Assembly: GCA_035566435.1 (NCBI GenBank)
Contig: DATMRF010000080.1
Coordinates: forward strand, 60,698-124,697
Length of the DNA: 64,000 nucleotides
Reading direction: 5' to 3'
Origin: DATMRF01 sp035566435
GTDB taxonomy: Bacteria > Verrucomicrobiota > Verrucomicrobiia > Limisphaerales > UBA8199
The notes under the pieces were generated by a model that saw only the letters and a list, made by a program, of their open reading frames with translations, had not been told where the DNA came from and ran no database searches. Position numbers and translations under genes: made by a program. Below are positions 25,085 to 34,949 of this stretch, piece by piece; position 1 is the first letter of the stretch; every line of letters starts with the position of its first letter.

Positions 25085-27631
25085 TTAAAAAGAACTGTCT
25101 GTTTTTACACGGTAAAACCGCTGGGATCGGCTGACGGCGTTAGTGTCAGCGATCTGGACAATACCCCCGGTTCCGAGAATGTTCGTGGCCAGAGCGGACC
25201 ACAAGCCGCTCGCCACATCAGCACTGGTTTGGAGCTCATAGTTCTGCCCTGAAACCGTGCTGAAGCTGAGGACGAAATCGCTGCCCCTGAAGGTGAAGGC
25301 TACAATCTGCGGCGCGAGGGTGTTCCGAGCAACGGCCGACTTGAACGCAGCCACCTGCATCAGCCACGCGCCGGAATTCAACGTAGCCGTGGCGCTGTAA
25401 AGGCCGGGCGCGATTGCCACCATATCCTCGATAATGTCACCGTCGGGCGAAGTAATAACCTGTGCGGTGAACCCACCGCCCGCCCCGGTAAACGCGCCGG
25501 CGGTAACGCCGGCGCCGAAAAGGAGCTCGTTGCTGAAGACAGTCTTTACCATCCCGCTGTTCGCGCTCGTGCCCGTGCCGGTCCCGCAGTTGCCTACATC
25601 AAGTGGGTTGGCCCGAGCCAAGCCAGCGTATTCCGTCGCGCGTAGATCAACATAGCCGGCTGCCTGGTCGAATGTCACGGTGATCGTATTGGTTCCCGCG
25701 CTGATGTTCGGCGCGTAATAGATGGCCTGGCTCAAGCCGTTGCCTCTGTTGGTCGGCAGGGCGACCTCATAAACGTTCCCGGCAGAATCATTAACTGCGC
25801 TGATGCTTGCCGCCGTATCGCTCCAACCGATAGCCAGGATGTTCGCATTCCCAGCGGTTTGGGGAGTGGAATAATCCAGCGTCACCATTCTCTGCGGGGT
25901 TTGCGGCGTGACATAATTCTGCTGAACGAATGCGGGGGGCGGCGGCGGGAACAGATCGCTCACCGTCACCGAAACGCCATTGGTAGCCCTATTGCCTACT
26001 GCGTCCCGCGCGATCGCTTGCACCTTATGCACACCATTCGTCAGCGTCGTAGAGTCCCAGTAAATCGCATAAGGTGGCGAAAGGACCTCGGCACCAAGAT
26101 TTGCTCCATCGACTTGAAACTGTACACCTAGAACCTCAACGTCGCCCGTCACCGTCGCCGAAACCGCTACCACGTTTGACAGTACGGCCCCCGCGCTCGG
26201 CGAAACAAGCGTGACCGTCGGTGGCTGCGTTTCCGTGGGCTCCGTCTCGAGCACCAAAACCCAGTCGCCCTCTCCGCCGCCGTTATTGCCCGTGGGCGTA
26301 AAATCCACCGTGCCCGTGTTTGGGAACGGCGAGCCAATAATCGGGGAGTAGGTCCCCGCCGTGGGATCGAACCATCGAGCCGTGGTGTTCCCGGCCATCC
26401 TCGTCATATCCACAGTAATCGTTCGCAGCGTCGGCAGGTAGCTGATGGCCAAATTGCCGTCCGCTGTTCTCGCCGTAGTCGCAAAGTCGTTGTCGCTTAC
26501 ATTTCCCGAATCCGAGAATGTCCCGTAACCAGTGGTCAGCAGTTTGTGGTCCTGGTCCGGAATCAAATCGAACCACCGCCGCAGTTGAATTAAATATTTC
26601 GCGTGTCGCAATTGTGCCACACCGGGAGAGTTCAGATAGCTCTGCCACCCGCTGTTAAAAGTCCAGGTCCAATAATTCCCGCTCATGTACCCGCCGTTCG
26701 CCCCGCTCAACAAAGACCAATACTCTTGCCGCCGCAGCACGTTCGGGGTCCCCATCTCCCCCGCCACATTCTCGTACTCGTAGTGCCCCTCCAGAAAATA
26801 GACCGGTACGAAGTTGGCTTGATTATACCCATTCAACGTTTCCGAGTAGCTCGGATAATAACTGTAAATGGCATTCAACGAGATGATCGGCCACCAGTTT
26901 GGATCATCCAAGGATTGGCTGACGCTGTAATCCAATTCGGAGGTTTGCAAATGACTCGTGTCCCGGTCCTTGATCCCGAGTGCCACCGACGTCACCACGG
27001 CGTCATTCGTCGGCGTACGCCAGGTCTGGAAATCGTTGCCCGTAATCCAGATGAGATTGGTAAACCTCTTGTATCGGTCGCCCAGGTATTGACCGTACTG
27101 CCTGCATCGGCTTGTCCCGTTCGCAAGCGCCACGCTCGTCCAGTCGCCTGTTTCCAGCGAATCCAGAAGCAGTTGAATGCCATTGGTCGCCGCCATCTGG
27201 ACGATGGCATCTACATACGAAAAATAGCTCTCGTTTGGCGTGGTTAAATCATAGGCCCCCCCGCCAAGTCTGTTGGTGAACGGAACCGTGCCATCGAGCA
27301 TGCTGCCATCCGGCCGGCCGTTGACATAGCCTGTGCAAAGCAGTTCCACCCACAAGGTATTGATGCCATTGCTCGCCCTGTTGCGGAGATATAGCGCGGC
27401 GTCAGCAATCGTCGTGTTCACGATCAAACTGTGAGGAGCATCCCCGATGATCAAGAACGGCACGTTGTCCTGATCCACCAGGTAACGCCCATTTGCGCTC
27501 GGCTTCAACGGGTACGCGGGCAAGGCGGCTCCTGCCGGAAGTACAACCAGACCGAGGAATAACGCCCATATGGACTGGGATGATAATAAGTCCTTTACGA
27601 GCCATCTCCATTGGGCTTGAAACCTCACCAT
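25085..27631 (-). CDS. Secreted DUF4038 (apiosidase-like) glycoside hydrolase-type protein
   Basis: 848 residues. After an N-terminal hydrophobic segment (IWALFLGLVVLPAGAALPA), a DUF4038/GH140-like TIM barrel starts at ANGRYLVDQDNVPFLIIGDAPHS. It continues through WVELLCTGYVNG, DWTS and WITGNDFQTW, then YFLEGHYEYE; the collagen-binding-like beta domain with DWVLVLE follows. After that come an Ig-like domain (PPTVTLVSPSAGAVLS) and a further beta-sandwich. The C-terminus (YELQTSADVASGLW...RFYRVKTD) is a module typical of Verrucomicrobiota secreted proteins. Possible role: trimming or releasing the polysaccharide (inference). The stop abuts the ugd start. Its ATG overlaps the previous gene's stop by one base (TAATG). 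Confidence 0.8.
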   Translation of the reverse strand: MVRFQAQWRWLVKDLLSSQSIWALFLGLVVLPAGAALPAYPLKPSANGRYLVDQDNVPFLIIGDAPHSLIVNTTIADAALYLRNRASNGINTLWVELLCTGYVNGRPDGSMLDGTVPFTNRLGGGAYDLTTPNESYFSYVDAIVQMAATNGIQLLLDSLETGDWTSVALANGTSRCRQYGQYLGDRYKRFTNLIWITGNDFQTWRTPTNDAVVTSVALGIKDRDTSHLQTSELDYSVSQSLDDPNWWPIISLNAIYSYYPSYSETLNGYNQANFVPVYFLEGHYEYENVAGEMGTPNVLRRQEYWSLLSGANGGYMSGNYWTWTFNSGWQSYLNSPGVAQLRHAKYLIQLRRWFDLIPDQDHKLLTTGYGTFSDSGNVSDNDFATTARTADGNLAISYLPTLRTITVDMTRMAGNTTARWFDPTAGTYSPIIGSPFPNTGTVDFTPTGNNGGGEGDWVLVLETEPTETQPPTVTLVSPSAGAVLSNVVAVSATVTGDVEVLGVQFQVDGANLGAEVLSPPYAIYWDSTTLTNGVHKVQAIARDAVGNRATNGVSVTVSDLFPPPPPAFVQQNYVTPQTPQRMVTLDYSTPQTAGNANILAIGWSDTAASISAVNDSAGNVYEVALPTNRGNGLSQAIYYAPNISAGTNTITVTFDQAAGYVDLRATEYAGLARANPLDVGNCGTGTGTSANSGMVKTVFSNELLFGAGVTAGAFTGAGGGFTAQVITSPDGDIIEDMVAIAPGLYSATATLNSGAWLMQVAAFKSAVARNTLAPQIVAFTFRGSDFVLSFSTVSGQNYELQTSADVASGLWSALATNILGTGGIVQIADTNAVSRSQRFYRVKTDSSF

Positions 27632-28575
27632 TAGCCCGCCCTCCCGGGAACTCGGAACGCTGCCGCATAACGGATTCGCCAGTCGGACCGCCGCCGGTTA
27701 AGCGGCTCCACGCCCCACCACTGCCACGGCCAGTCCGCTCGAACGCAAGGATCGCCATCGTGGATTTCCGTCAGAAGCTCCTGCACCGGTTCCCAGCCCA
27801 GGTCGATCGCGACTTTGGTCCGAACATCCAGATCCACGCCGGAAACGAACAGGTGGCCCCCGGGCGCCACCAGCCGCGCAATATTGCGCAAACACTTTTC
27901 CGCATCCGCTGGAGCCATGTGGCAAAGGAAATTGCTCCCGACGACAATGTCCTGAAATCCAAGATGGTTAATCAGTTGCGGATCGGCGGCATCACCCACT
28001 CGCCAGGTGATCCCTTCTCGGAGCCAGGATTTGACGGTGCCCTGCTCGCCTTCCCACTCGAACATCTCCCGCAGCTCGCGCTCCGTCAACCGTTCGAAGA
28101 TCGAAGCGCCCACGAGCTTGGAGATTTTGGGAGCGTAAATGCCGTTTTGGGCGAACTCCAAAATCTCGTCTGAAATGTCCATCGAGCACAGGACGACTTT
28201 CAAGTCGGGCCGCGCAGACCGCAGAGTCCATAGGATCGAATAGACCTCGGCCCCAATGCTGCAGGCCAACACCGCAATTCTCAAAGTCGCGCCTTGGGGT
28301 TGCGTGTCGGTTAGACGGCGCATCAATTCGAGGGCTGGGCGGTTGCGGAGAAAGTGCGTGCCAAAATATTGCCGGCGGCGGGCGATGAGGCAGACCAACG
28401 TGTGCAACCACGCCCCATATGTGCGGATGGGACCCAGGTCGCGAACCCGGGAAGGGAGGCGTTGCCAAATCCGCTTATTTAGCCGCAAGTAAAGGCTCAC
28501 AGGAGACTTTCCTAGCAACTGCCAGCTCGCCGCCTTCGTCAGGATCGGATGAGACACCTGGTTGTTCACCACCAT
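27631..28575 (-). CDS. CheR-like SAM-dependent methyltransferase
   Basis: 314 residues. The SAM-binding segment is LRIAVLACSIGAEVYSILWTL, followed by CSMDISDEILEFAQNGIY, DIVVGSNFLCHM and LVAPGGHLFVSGVD, the order seen in CheR-type class I methyltransferases. It lacks the N-terminal helical domain of true chemotaxis CheR and has no chemotaxis neighbours, so the substrate is more likely a sugar or carrier in this locus (inference). It follows the flippase stop (28582) by 6 bases and is joined to the next gene by a one-base stop/start overlap. Confidence 0.75.
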   Translation of the reverse strand: MVVNNQVSHPILTKAASWQLLGKSPVSLYLRLNKRIWQRLPSRVRDLGPIRTYGAWLHTLVCLIARRRQYFGTHFLRNRPALELMRRLTDTQPQGATLRIAVLACSIGAEVYSILWTLRSARPDLKVVLCSMDISDEILEFAQNGIYAPKISKLVGASIFERLTERELREMFEWEGEQGTVKSWLREGITWRVGDAADPQLINHLGFQDIVVGSNFLCHMAPADAEKCLRNIARLVAPGGHLFVSGVDLDVRTKVAIDLGWEPVQELLTEIHDGDPCVRADWPWQWWGVEPLNRRRSDWRIRYAAAFRVPGRAG

Positions 28576-28581
28576 GAGCGG

Positions 28582-30138
28582 TTATTCTCCCTTGCGACCT
28601 TGATGGCGGTCTCGCGTCTCGTCTGCTGTTTTCTCCTGGCCGGGCTGAGGCCGCGGCAACAACTGGGCCAAGAGGTCGCTGTATATATGTCTCTGATGCA
28701 TTGCGAACAGGAGAACCCATCCGTAAACCCCGAACACGAGGCCGACTCCAACCAGCACACAGAAAATCGGCGCCAATTTGGCGGCCAGCGTGAGCTTCAG
28801 GAGCAAACCCGCCGCGCCGGCCAGCAAGCCGGACAGCAGCGGGTGTTTCGTGGCCCTCCAAAGGCCCGCCCAGGTGATTCCGGTGCCGAGTTTGGACCAG
28901 GCGGCGATTGGAATAACGACCAGCGTCATAGCCACCGAGTAGCCCAGGGCAACTCCTTTGGGTCCGTGGCTTAAGCCCAGGACAATCCCGAGGATCACCA
29001 CCGGCGTTGTCGCCAACGAAATACTCAAGGCGCGTCCGGCCCGGCCCGTGGACATGACCAGCCAGGAGAGCGGGTTCGCCAGCGCGAACACCACCGCGAC
29101 CGGAGCGAGTAACCTGAAGATGGGCGCCGCCTCCATCCATTTCGCGCCCAGCACAATACGGACGAGTTCTTCCGCAAACAGGGCGCAACTGATGGTGATC
29201 GGAACAGTCAAAGAGACGAGCAATGAGAAGCCTCGCAGAAAGGATCGGGCAAGGCGCTCGGTGTCATGCTGGATCCGCGAAAGGGCGGGGAAAGCCACCC
29301 CGGTCACCGCGGAATTCAATTGTTGCACCGGCATAGTCACAAGTTGGTAGGCGCGCCCGTAAAGTCCGAGAGCGTCTGCTCCCCAAAAACGGCCGAGGAG
29401 TATCTTTTCAGCATTCCACGCGAAAAACACCACCAGGTTGTTACAGGTGGCCTTCCACCCAAAATGAAGCATCGACCGCACGCCGGACCTGCGCCGCGGC
29501 GGTCCAGGAAACCAGGGAACAGCAAGCCATACAGCCGCGGCGCTGACGACGGATCCGGCCACCGCCATACCCACCAGCGACCAATAGCCGCAACCCAGCA
29601 ACGCCATGACTATACCCGTCGCCGAGCTGGCCGCGAGCGACAATACATCGATCTTCGACGCCGTCACAAACCGCATGCCTCGCTGGAGCAGCGCCTGGTG
29701 CTGCGCCGCCAACCCGCTGAAAATAAAACCTCCAGCCGACACGATTGCTACCCAGTACAGACGGGGCTCGTGATAGAACGAGACCATCACCGGAGCCAAC
29801 CCGGCGCAAATCGCCGCCAGCAAAACTCCTACGGCTGAGTTCACCCAAAAGAGCGTGGAAATCTGCTCCTGGCTTACCTCAGCCCGTTGTACGGTTGCTG
29901 CCCCCAGCCCCGCGTCCCTGAAAAGCGCAAGAAAGCCCGTGAATGCCACAACCATCCCCTGCAGCCCGAAATCCTGCGGCGTAAGGAGCCGTGCCAGCAC
30001 GATCGTAGTCGTCGTCTGAAGCACGAATTTCGCGGCTTGCGCCGCCACCGCGGCGAAACCGCCCACCACCGACTTCTGCTTCAGATCCTCCAGCGCCGGC
30101 TGAGCAAGCACCTCGTACGCGCGCGGGGCTTCCTTCAT
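28582..30138 (-). CDS. Wzx-type polysaccharide flippase (PST/MATE family)
   Basis: About 518 residues with roughly 12-14 hydrophobic segments, typical of lipid-linked oligosaccharide flippases. The N-terminus reads FAAVAAQAAKFVLQTTTTIVLARLLTPQDFGLQGMV, the family signature region. The C-terminal tail after the last segment is Arg/Gln-rich. It would move the undecaprenyl-linked repeat unit across the inner membrane. ATG 30136-30138 lies 7 bases after the pyruvyltransferase stop; an in-frame start at 30189 would overlap that gene by 44 bases. Confidence 0.88.
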   Translation of the reverse strand: MKEAPRAYEVLAQPALEDLKQKSVVGGFAAVAAQAAKFVLQTTTTIVLARLLTPQDFGLQGMVVAFTGFLALFRDAGLGAATVQRAEVSQEQISTLFWVNSAVGVLLAAICAGLAPVMVSFYHEPRLYWVAIVSAGGFIFSGLAAQHQALLQRGMRFVTASKIDVLSLAASSATGIVMALLGCGYWSLVGMAVAGSVVSAAAVWLAVPWFPGPPRRRSGVRSMLHFGWKATCNNLVVFFAWNAEKILLGRFWGADALGLYGRAYQLVTMPVQQLNSAVTGVAFPALSRIQHDTERLARSFLRGFSLLVSLTVPITISCALFAEELVRIVLGAKWMEAAPIFRLLAPVAVVFALANPLSWLVMSTGRAGRALSISLATTPVVILGIVLGLSHGPKGVALGYSVAMTLVVIPIAAWSKLGTGITWAGLWRATKHPLLSGLLAGAAGLLLKLTLAAKLAPIFCVLVGVGLVFGVYGWVLLFAMHQRHIYSDLLAQLLPRPQPGQEKTADETRDRHQGRKGE

Positions 30139-30145
30139 CACCCCG

Positions 30146-31471
30146 TTACCGCGGCAGGAGCCCTTTGAAGATAATGTCGTACTGCTCATCCAAAGCTTTT
30201 CGTGATTTCTCGACCCCTTGCGTGATAATGGCTTTCACCCTCTGTTCATTCTTTGCCAGATCCCCAAACTGCTCGATCAACTTCCCGGATTCCAGCCGAT
30301 TGAGATCCTGGGAGTATTCCGCCAGCCCCATCTGCTCCATCAACTCGGCGCACTTGTGATGAAACGAAATCGCAATCACTGGCTTGTTAAGCAGCATCGC
30401 GAGCAGAATGTTATGAAACCGTGTTGCCACCACGAGGTCGGTTTCGGCCAGTTGCGGCAACAGGTCCTCTACCGTTAGCGCCGGCTCATCTATAACCCGC
30501 TCGTCAGCAGTCGCCCCAAGACGCCGTCTGAGCAGAGACTTGAAGGCTTGCACCGCGCTCCGGTCGCTAAGATCTCCAAACAACAACCTTACATCGTATC
30601 CGTGGCCGAGCAGCCATTCCGTAAAACTGACCAGCTTATCGAGATACTCAAAATGAGTTGTATGGCTCTCCCTCGCGACCCCATACCTCCCCGCATCCTC
30701 CATCAGGCCGATTCCGACGACCGGTCTGCTCCTTCCGTTGCCGCGCCCGTGCGGCGTCATGGTCTCGGGCAAACTGAACGCCAGGTCCGGGCAAAGGCGG
30801 TCGCTGTTTGACTCAAATCCAATCTGCTTGAGGTACTCCAGGCTCGCACGGTCCCGATAAGACCTGAATTCCGCCAACCAAAGAGCGGTCTTGACGAAGT
30901 ACCTCCCCAGGGTGCTGTGAACAGGACCGGCACCTACGCTCACAAATAAAACTCGGCAGCCGCACATTTTCGCCACCAAACACCATTTGAAAAGGCTATA
31001 CGGTCCCCAGCTCATCAGCCCGTAGGCGTCCGTCAGCAATCCCGTGCCTGGAATTATGAGCGTGTCCGTCCCTCTCAGCGTTCTCACGGCGTCGCACCAA
31101 CGCCAGAGCTCGCTCGGCAGTCCGACGAACACTCTCCTCAACCACGCCGTCAGCCAAGTCCGCGGAATCCACCGGCCGAGGATCTCGCGGCTAATGGGCA
31201 CTGCTTCGATCCCTCGAGATTTCGAAAGAGTTTTAGGGCCCGTGCAGATGCAGAAAACGTCAGCCTCTGGTACTAGCCGACGGACATGGTAGAGCATCGC
31301 TTGAAAAGTGATCTCATTGCCGAAGTTAGGCGAGCCAAAGTGCCCAAAAAAGCAGATTCGCCTGCGCTCCTTATTCACTTGTCCAAAATTATTCTCCCTT
31401 TTCACCAGCGGTGCACTAGCTTGCGGCAACGCAAGACTCAGCCTCTCACTAGAAACCCAGTTCGCCGTCAT
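30146..31471 (-). CDS. Polysaccharide pyruvyl transferase family protein
   Basis: About 441 residues: CFFGHFGSPNFGNEITFQAML near the N-terminus, DTLIIPGTGLLTDAYG, VLFVSVGAGPVHS, RDRASLEYL, and ATRFHNILLAMLLNKPVIAISFHHK. This layout is that of the CsaB/WcaK/AmsJ family, which adds a pyruvyl ketal from PEP to a sugar. The ATG at 31469-31471 shares a base with the stop of the preceding GT2 gene (TGATG), so the two are coupled. It predicts a pyruvylated, acidic repeat unit. Confidence 0.88.
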   Translation of the reverse strand: MTANWVSSERLSLALPQASAPLVKRENNFGQVNKERRRICFFGHFGSPNFGNEITFQAMLYHVRRLVPEADVFCICTGPKTLSKSRGIEAVPISREILGRWIPRTWLTAWLRRVFVGLPSELWRWCDAVRTLRGTDTLIIPGTGLLTDAYGLMSWGPYSLFKWCLVAKMCGCRVLFVSVGAGPVHSTLGRYFVKTALWLAEFRSYRDRASLEYLKQIGFESNSDRLCPDLAFSLPETMTPHGRGNGRSRPVVGIGLMEDAGRYGVARESHTTHFEYLDKLVSFTEWLLGHGYDVRLLFGDLSDRSAVQAFKSLLRRRLGATADERVIDEPALTVEDLLPQLAETDLVVATRFHNILLAMLLNKPVIAISFHHKCAELMEQMGLAEYSQDLNRLESGKLIEQFGDLAKNEQRVKAIITQGVEKSRKALDEQYDIIFKGLLPR

Positions 31472-32505
31472 CACATCGGCCCAAATAAGGTCCTGTTCTT
31501 TCCACGCAACGCCTGCAATAACTTCCCATAGGCAACCCGCGGCCTGCGCATCTCCTCAAGAACCTCTTTTACCGCCCCCTTGATGACCTTCCCCCACGGC
31601 ATCCGGTATCCCAGTTCCGTCAGCCTCGAAGTCTGAAAGCCCCAAAAGTCCCTCCCCTTCATCTGCAACAGACAACCACCGAGGGCCCTGTAATAAGACT
31701 CAAAAAAATCAATCTTCCGTTGTTCGAATTCCTCTTTCGTTAGATAAATCGGGCCGTATTTTAGCACGATGTCCAGATACGCCAGCGTCCCCATGTCCAA
31801 CGCCTTTACCTTCGTTGTCCTTTGACCCTCGTGGATCCGTTCTATCGACAGCACCTCGTGAACAAAGCCGTAATCATGGTTTTGCAGATGTTCGTAGCAG
31901 GCGCTCGTATCTGCGTGCGGAAGCAAGTGAGGGAAGAACATGTCACATTTTCTTATTAATTCAGACCGATACAAGCTGCTTGTGGGCGACCCGAAGACGT
32001 TTAGGTTTTCCAGGAGACTCAGTCGGCACACCTCCCGTCCTGAAATGACGCGTACATCCGGAGGCAATCCTTTCCACTCGACTTCTGCTCCGGCAGATTG
32101 ATAAGAGCCGATCAGCCCGATGCCCGGACACTCCTCAACGAGCTCAACCATTTTGCTCAAGCAGTCCGGCGTGATCCAGTCGTCCGCCGCAATAACCTTG
32201 CAGTACTTGCTTTCCGCGGAGATTAGCTTTACCGCGATGTTGTGGTTGCTAATTGCATCGACAAAAGCCGGATTTGTACGGACGTGTATGCGCGCGTCGC
32301 GCTTCGCATACCCGTTGGCGATTTCAAGACTGGAATCCGTGCTGCAATTGTTGACAATGAAATACTGCCAGTTGTTGTAGCTTTGTTTGAGCACGCTCTC
32401 GATGCACTCGGCCAAGTACGGCTCTCCATTGTACACGGGAGTTACTACCGTCACAAGCGGGCAAGTCCTGCTCGCGACGGAGCTGATGCTCGAGCTGGGT
32501 AACAT
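31471..32505 (-). CDS. Family 2 glycosyltransferase
   Basis: 344 residues. GT-A fold signatures: LVTVVTPVYNGEPYLAECIESVLKQ at the N-terminus, NCSTDSSLEIAN, KVIAADDWITPDCL (DxD-like metal site AADDW) and FGSPTSSLYRSELIRK. The C-terminal 100 residues are helical and lack membrane segments, so the enzyme is probably cytoplasmic or membrane-peripheral. Donor and acceptor cannot be inferred. It overlaps the pyruvyltransferase start. Confidence 0.88.
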   Translation of the reverse strand: MLPSSSISSVASRTCPLVTVVTPVYNGEPYLAECIESVLKQSYNNWQYFIVNNCSTDSSLEIANGYAKRDARIHVRTNPAFVDAISNHNIAVKLISAESKYCKVIAADDWITPDCLSKMVELVEECPGIGLIGSYQSAGAEVEWKGLPPDVRVISGREVCRLSLLENLNVFGSPTSSLYRSELIRKCDMFFPHLLPHADTSACYEHLQNHDYGFVHEVLSIERIHEGQRTTKVKALDMGTLAYLDIVLKYGPIYLTKEEFEQRKIDFFESYYRALGGCLLQMKGRDFWGFQTSRLTELGYRMPWGKVIKGAVKEVLEEMRRPRVAYGKLLQALRGKNRTLFGPM

Positions 32506-32697
32506 AGTGGCTGACCTCGGGGTGAGTTGTTAGATTCTCAGACTGGAAAACCTGGCCGAACTGCCTCTTCAAGGGCGCCCACAAAAGAGGCCGCCCCGGG
32601 AATTGCCAATTTCGCAGGTTTTCTCAAGTGTGCCCTTCTTCGATACGCGGCGAAGCCGCCGGCTTGTGGCCTTTTCCCGTTCCTCCCTTATCCTCCC

Positions 32698-33723
32698 TCA
32701 CTCCAGACCCACTCTAGCGCTCTTGCGCTCTTCGATCCGAAACATCGCCTTATCCCAGGATCTTGCCAGGGACGATCGCAGCCCGGGCAGGCCAAGCTGA
32801 GCTCTCCTGGCGAGACCCCAGCCAAACAGTTTCTGTATCCATTCGTACTTCCAGGACAGTCGCGGAGTCTCCAAATGACCGCCCAAGCCCGCCGCGAGTT
32901 CTCCCGCCTGCTTGACGATGTCAAGCCTATCCGGATAGAAATGGCCGAGCCACGTTTGCAGGAACCTGAGGCACGCGGCACGGGTTCTCTCGCCATCATC
33001 AAGGGAACGAAGATGACCGATTTCCAATTGCATCTGCAGGAACAGAGCCTCCATTTTCTTGTTGGACCGTCCGACGTAGCTGGCGCTGGACGCTCTCGCG
33101 CGATAGAGTACTCTTGCTTCCGGGACGAACCGGCTGCCATCGCTCGCGAGGAGGACCCGGCAGAAATACTCTCCATCTTCACCGCACATCAGCCGCGTGT
33201 TCCAAGGCCCCGCCGCCTGGGTCACTTCCCGACTCACAAGCCAGGTCGCGGGATTCATATGCACGTTGTGCTCCCACTTGAGTAATAGCCATTCTAATGG
33301 AGTCAAGTCCCCCCAAAGCACCGTGGGGATGAACCTGGCACGGTGAGGTCGATACATGAAGTACCCCCAAGCTGAAGAAAGAACTGTTCGCTTGCTTTGA
33401 CACTGCTCCGCTTTTTCCATTTGTTTGGCGATCTTATCCGGACCCAGGAGATCATCGGCATCGAGCCATTGAATGTACTCTCCCTGGCAAAGCTCGAAGG
33501 CTTTATTTCGCGCTGCCGAACCACCCCCGTTTTCCTGCGTGACAACGGAAACACTTTCTGACGCAAACTGCTTCGCAATCTCAAGAGTTTGATCGCGAGA
33601 TCCGTCATCGACGACGATGATCTCCTTTCTTGGCCATGTTTGCGCAAGTGCGGAACGGAGCGTCTCAGCGATCCAGGGTTGAACATTATAAGCGGGGATA
33701 AGAATGGAGACGATAGGTGTCAT
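32698..33723 (-). CDS. Family 2 glycosyltransferase
   Basis: 341 residues: VSILIPAYNVQPWIAETLRS, VVDDGSRDQTLEIAKQF, ARNKAFELCQGEYIQWLDADDLL (DxD), and a later MCGEDGEYFCRVL motif. A soluble GT-A enzyme. Its stop lies in a short G/A-rich stretch (GGAGTGAGGGAGG on the minus strand) that loosely resembles the low-complexity tracts elsewhere in the locus. The 192-base gap to the next gene contains a small GC hairpin without a T-run and nothing else that I recognise. Confidence 0.88.
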   Translation of the reverse strand: MTPIVSILIPAYNVQPWIAETLRSALAQTWPRKEIIVVDDGSRDQTLEIAKQFASESVSVVTQENGGGSAARNKAFELCQGEYIQWLDADDLLGPDKIAKQMEKAEQCQSKRTVLSSAWGYFMYRPHRARFIPTVLWGDLTPLEWLLLKWEHNVHMNPATWLVSREVTQAAGPWNTRLMCGEDGEYFCRVLLASDGSRFVPEARVLYRARASSASYVGRSNKKMEALFLQMQLEIGHLRSLDDGERTRAACLRFLQTWLGHFYPDRLDIVKQAGELAAGLGGHLETPRLSWKYEWIQKLFGWGLARRAQLGLPGLRSSLARSWDKAMFRIEERKSARVGLE

Positions 33724-33783
33724 ATGATCGATTCAACCTTTGGCGTGTGGTTTCATTGCCGTTGCAAGAAAAGTCTCTAAATT

Positions 33784-34887
33784 TTACTCGTCACGCCGAA
33801 GGCGCTCAAATTCCGCGAGCGCCATCCCAACTACCTGATCCATATTATAGTAGCGGTACGTGGCAAGGCGGCCGACAAAGCTTACCTTTTTCTCTACAGC
33901 GGCGCGCTCTGCATATTTCGAATACAGCGCCTTTGCGTCGGGAGCTGGAATTGGATAATACGGCTCGCATCCAGGACCAAAATTCTGCGGATATTCGCGC
34001 ACGATCGTGGTCGATGGAAGTTGTTGTCCGGTTGCGTGTTTGATTTCGACGATACGTGTAAAGTCGTGATCGTTGGGGTAATTCACTTGCATCGCCGGTT
34101 GGAAAAATTCTTTCTCTAAGTTTTCCTGCTCAAATCTGAGCGAGCGATAAGGCAGGCGACCAAAGCAATAGTCATAGTATTCATCTACCGCTCCAGTGTA
34201 AATGAGATGCTTGAACTGGATGTGTTCACGCGCCTCGCGATAATCGGTGTTGAGCCGCACTTCAATTTTCGGATCCGAAAGCATTTTTCGGAACATTGCC
34301 GTATAACCCTCCTTCGGAAGCGCCTGAAATGCTTCGGAGAGATAGCGGTCGTCGCGATTGGTGCGGATCGGGATGCGTCCGCAAACGCTTGCATCGAGCT
34401 CCTTCGCATCGCGCTGCCACTGTTTGCGCGTGTAGTTCTTGAAGAACATTTCGTACAGCCTCCATCCCACCTGTGAAACGATCACGTCTTCGGAGTTTTT
34501 CGGCTCGTCGATTTCGACGCGCCACTCGGCAAGTTGAGCTTCCATTTCCTCACTGGTGGAGGGCCTTCCGATGAGTTGCTCGAACGTGTTCAGATTGATT
34601 GGGAATTGCCAGTAGCGGCCGTTAGTCCATGATAGAATCTTATACTCGACCTTGCGCCACTCCGTAAATTGGCTGAGGTAATCGACGATGCGCTGCGAGT
34701 TGGACCGAAAGTAGTGCGGTCCGTAAGTGTGAATGAGCACGCCGGTCGCAGCGTAATGATCGTACGCGTTGCCGCCAATGTGATTGCGTTTCTCGACGAT
34801 GAGGCACGTTTTTCCAAGCTGGCTGGTAATCCGCTCGGCCAGCACCGAACCCGCGAAGCCCGCACCGACGATGAGAAAATCGAACAT
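33784..34887 (-). CDS. glf: UDP-galactopyranose mutase
   Basis: About 367 residues from ATG 34885-34887, which gives MFDFLIVGAGFAGSVLAERI, the typical start with the FAD-binding GxGxxG. Further motifs: EKRNHIGGNAYDHY, HTYGPHYFRSNS, YWQFPINLNTFEQL, RKQWQRDAKELDASV and LPKEGYTAMFRKML. It interconverts UDP-galactopyranose and UDP-galactofuranose using reduced FAD. It predicts galactofuranose in the polymer, consistent with adjacent GT2 and GT4 genes. An upstream in-frame ATG at 34914 is possible. Confidence 0.95.
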   Translation of the reverse strand: MFDFLIVGAGFAGSVLAERITSQLGKTCLIVEKRNHIGGNAYDHYAATGVLIHTYGPHYFRSNSQRIVDYLSQFTEWRKVEYKILSWTNGRYWQFPINLNTFEQLIGRPSTSEEMEAQLAEWRVEIDEPKNSEDVIVSQVGWRLYEMFFKNYTRKQWQRDAKELDASVCGRIPIRTNRDDRYLSEAFQALPKEGYTAMFRKMLSDPKIEVRLNTDYREAREHIQFKHLIYTGAVDEYYDYCFGRLPYRSLRFEQENLEKEFFQPAMQVNYPNDHDFTRIVEIKHATGQQLPSTTIVREYPQNFGPGCEPYYPIPAPDAKALYSKYAERAAVEKKVSFVGRLATYRYYNMDQVVGMALAEFERLRRDE

Positions 34888-34949
34888 GGAGGAGAAAGGA
34901 GCTTTGTGGGGCATCGCCCCGTCTTCTGTTTGACTCTGCAACTGACGGC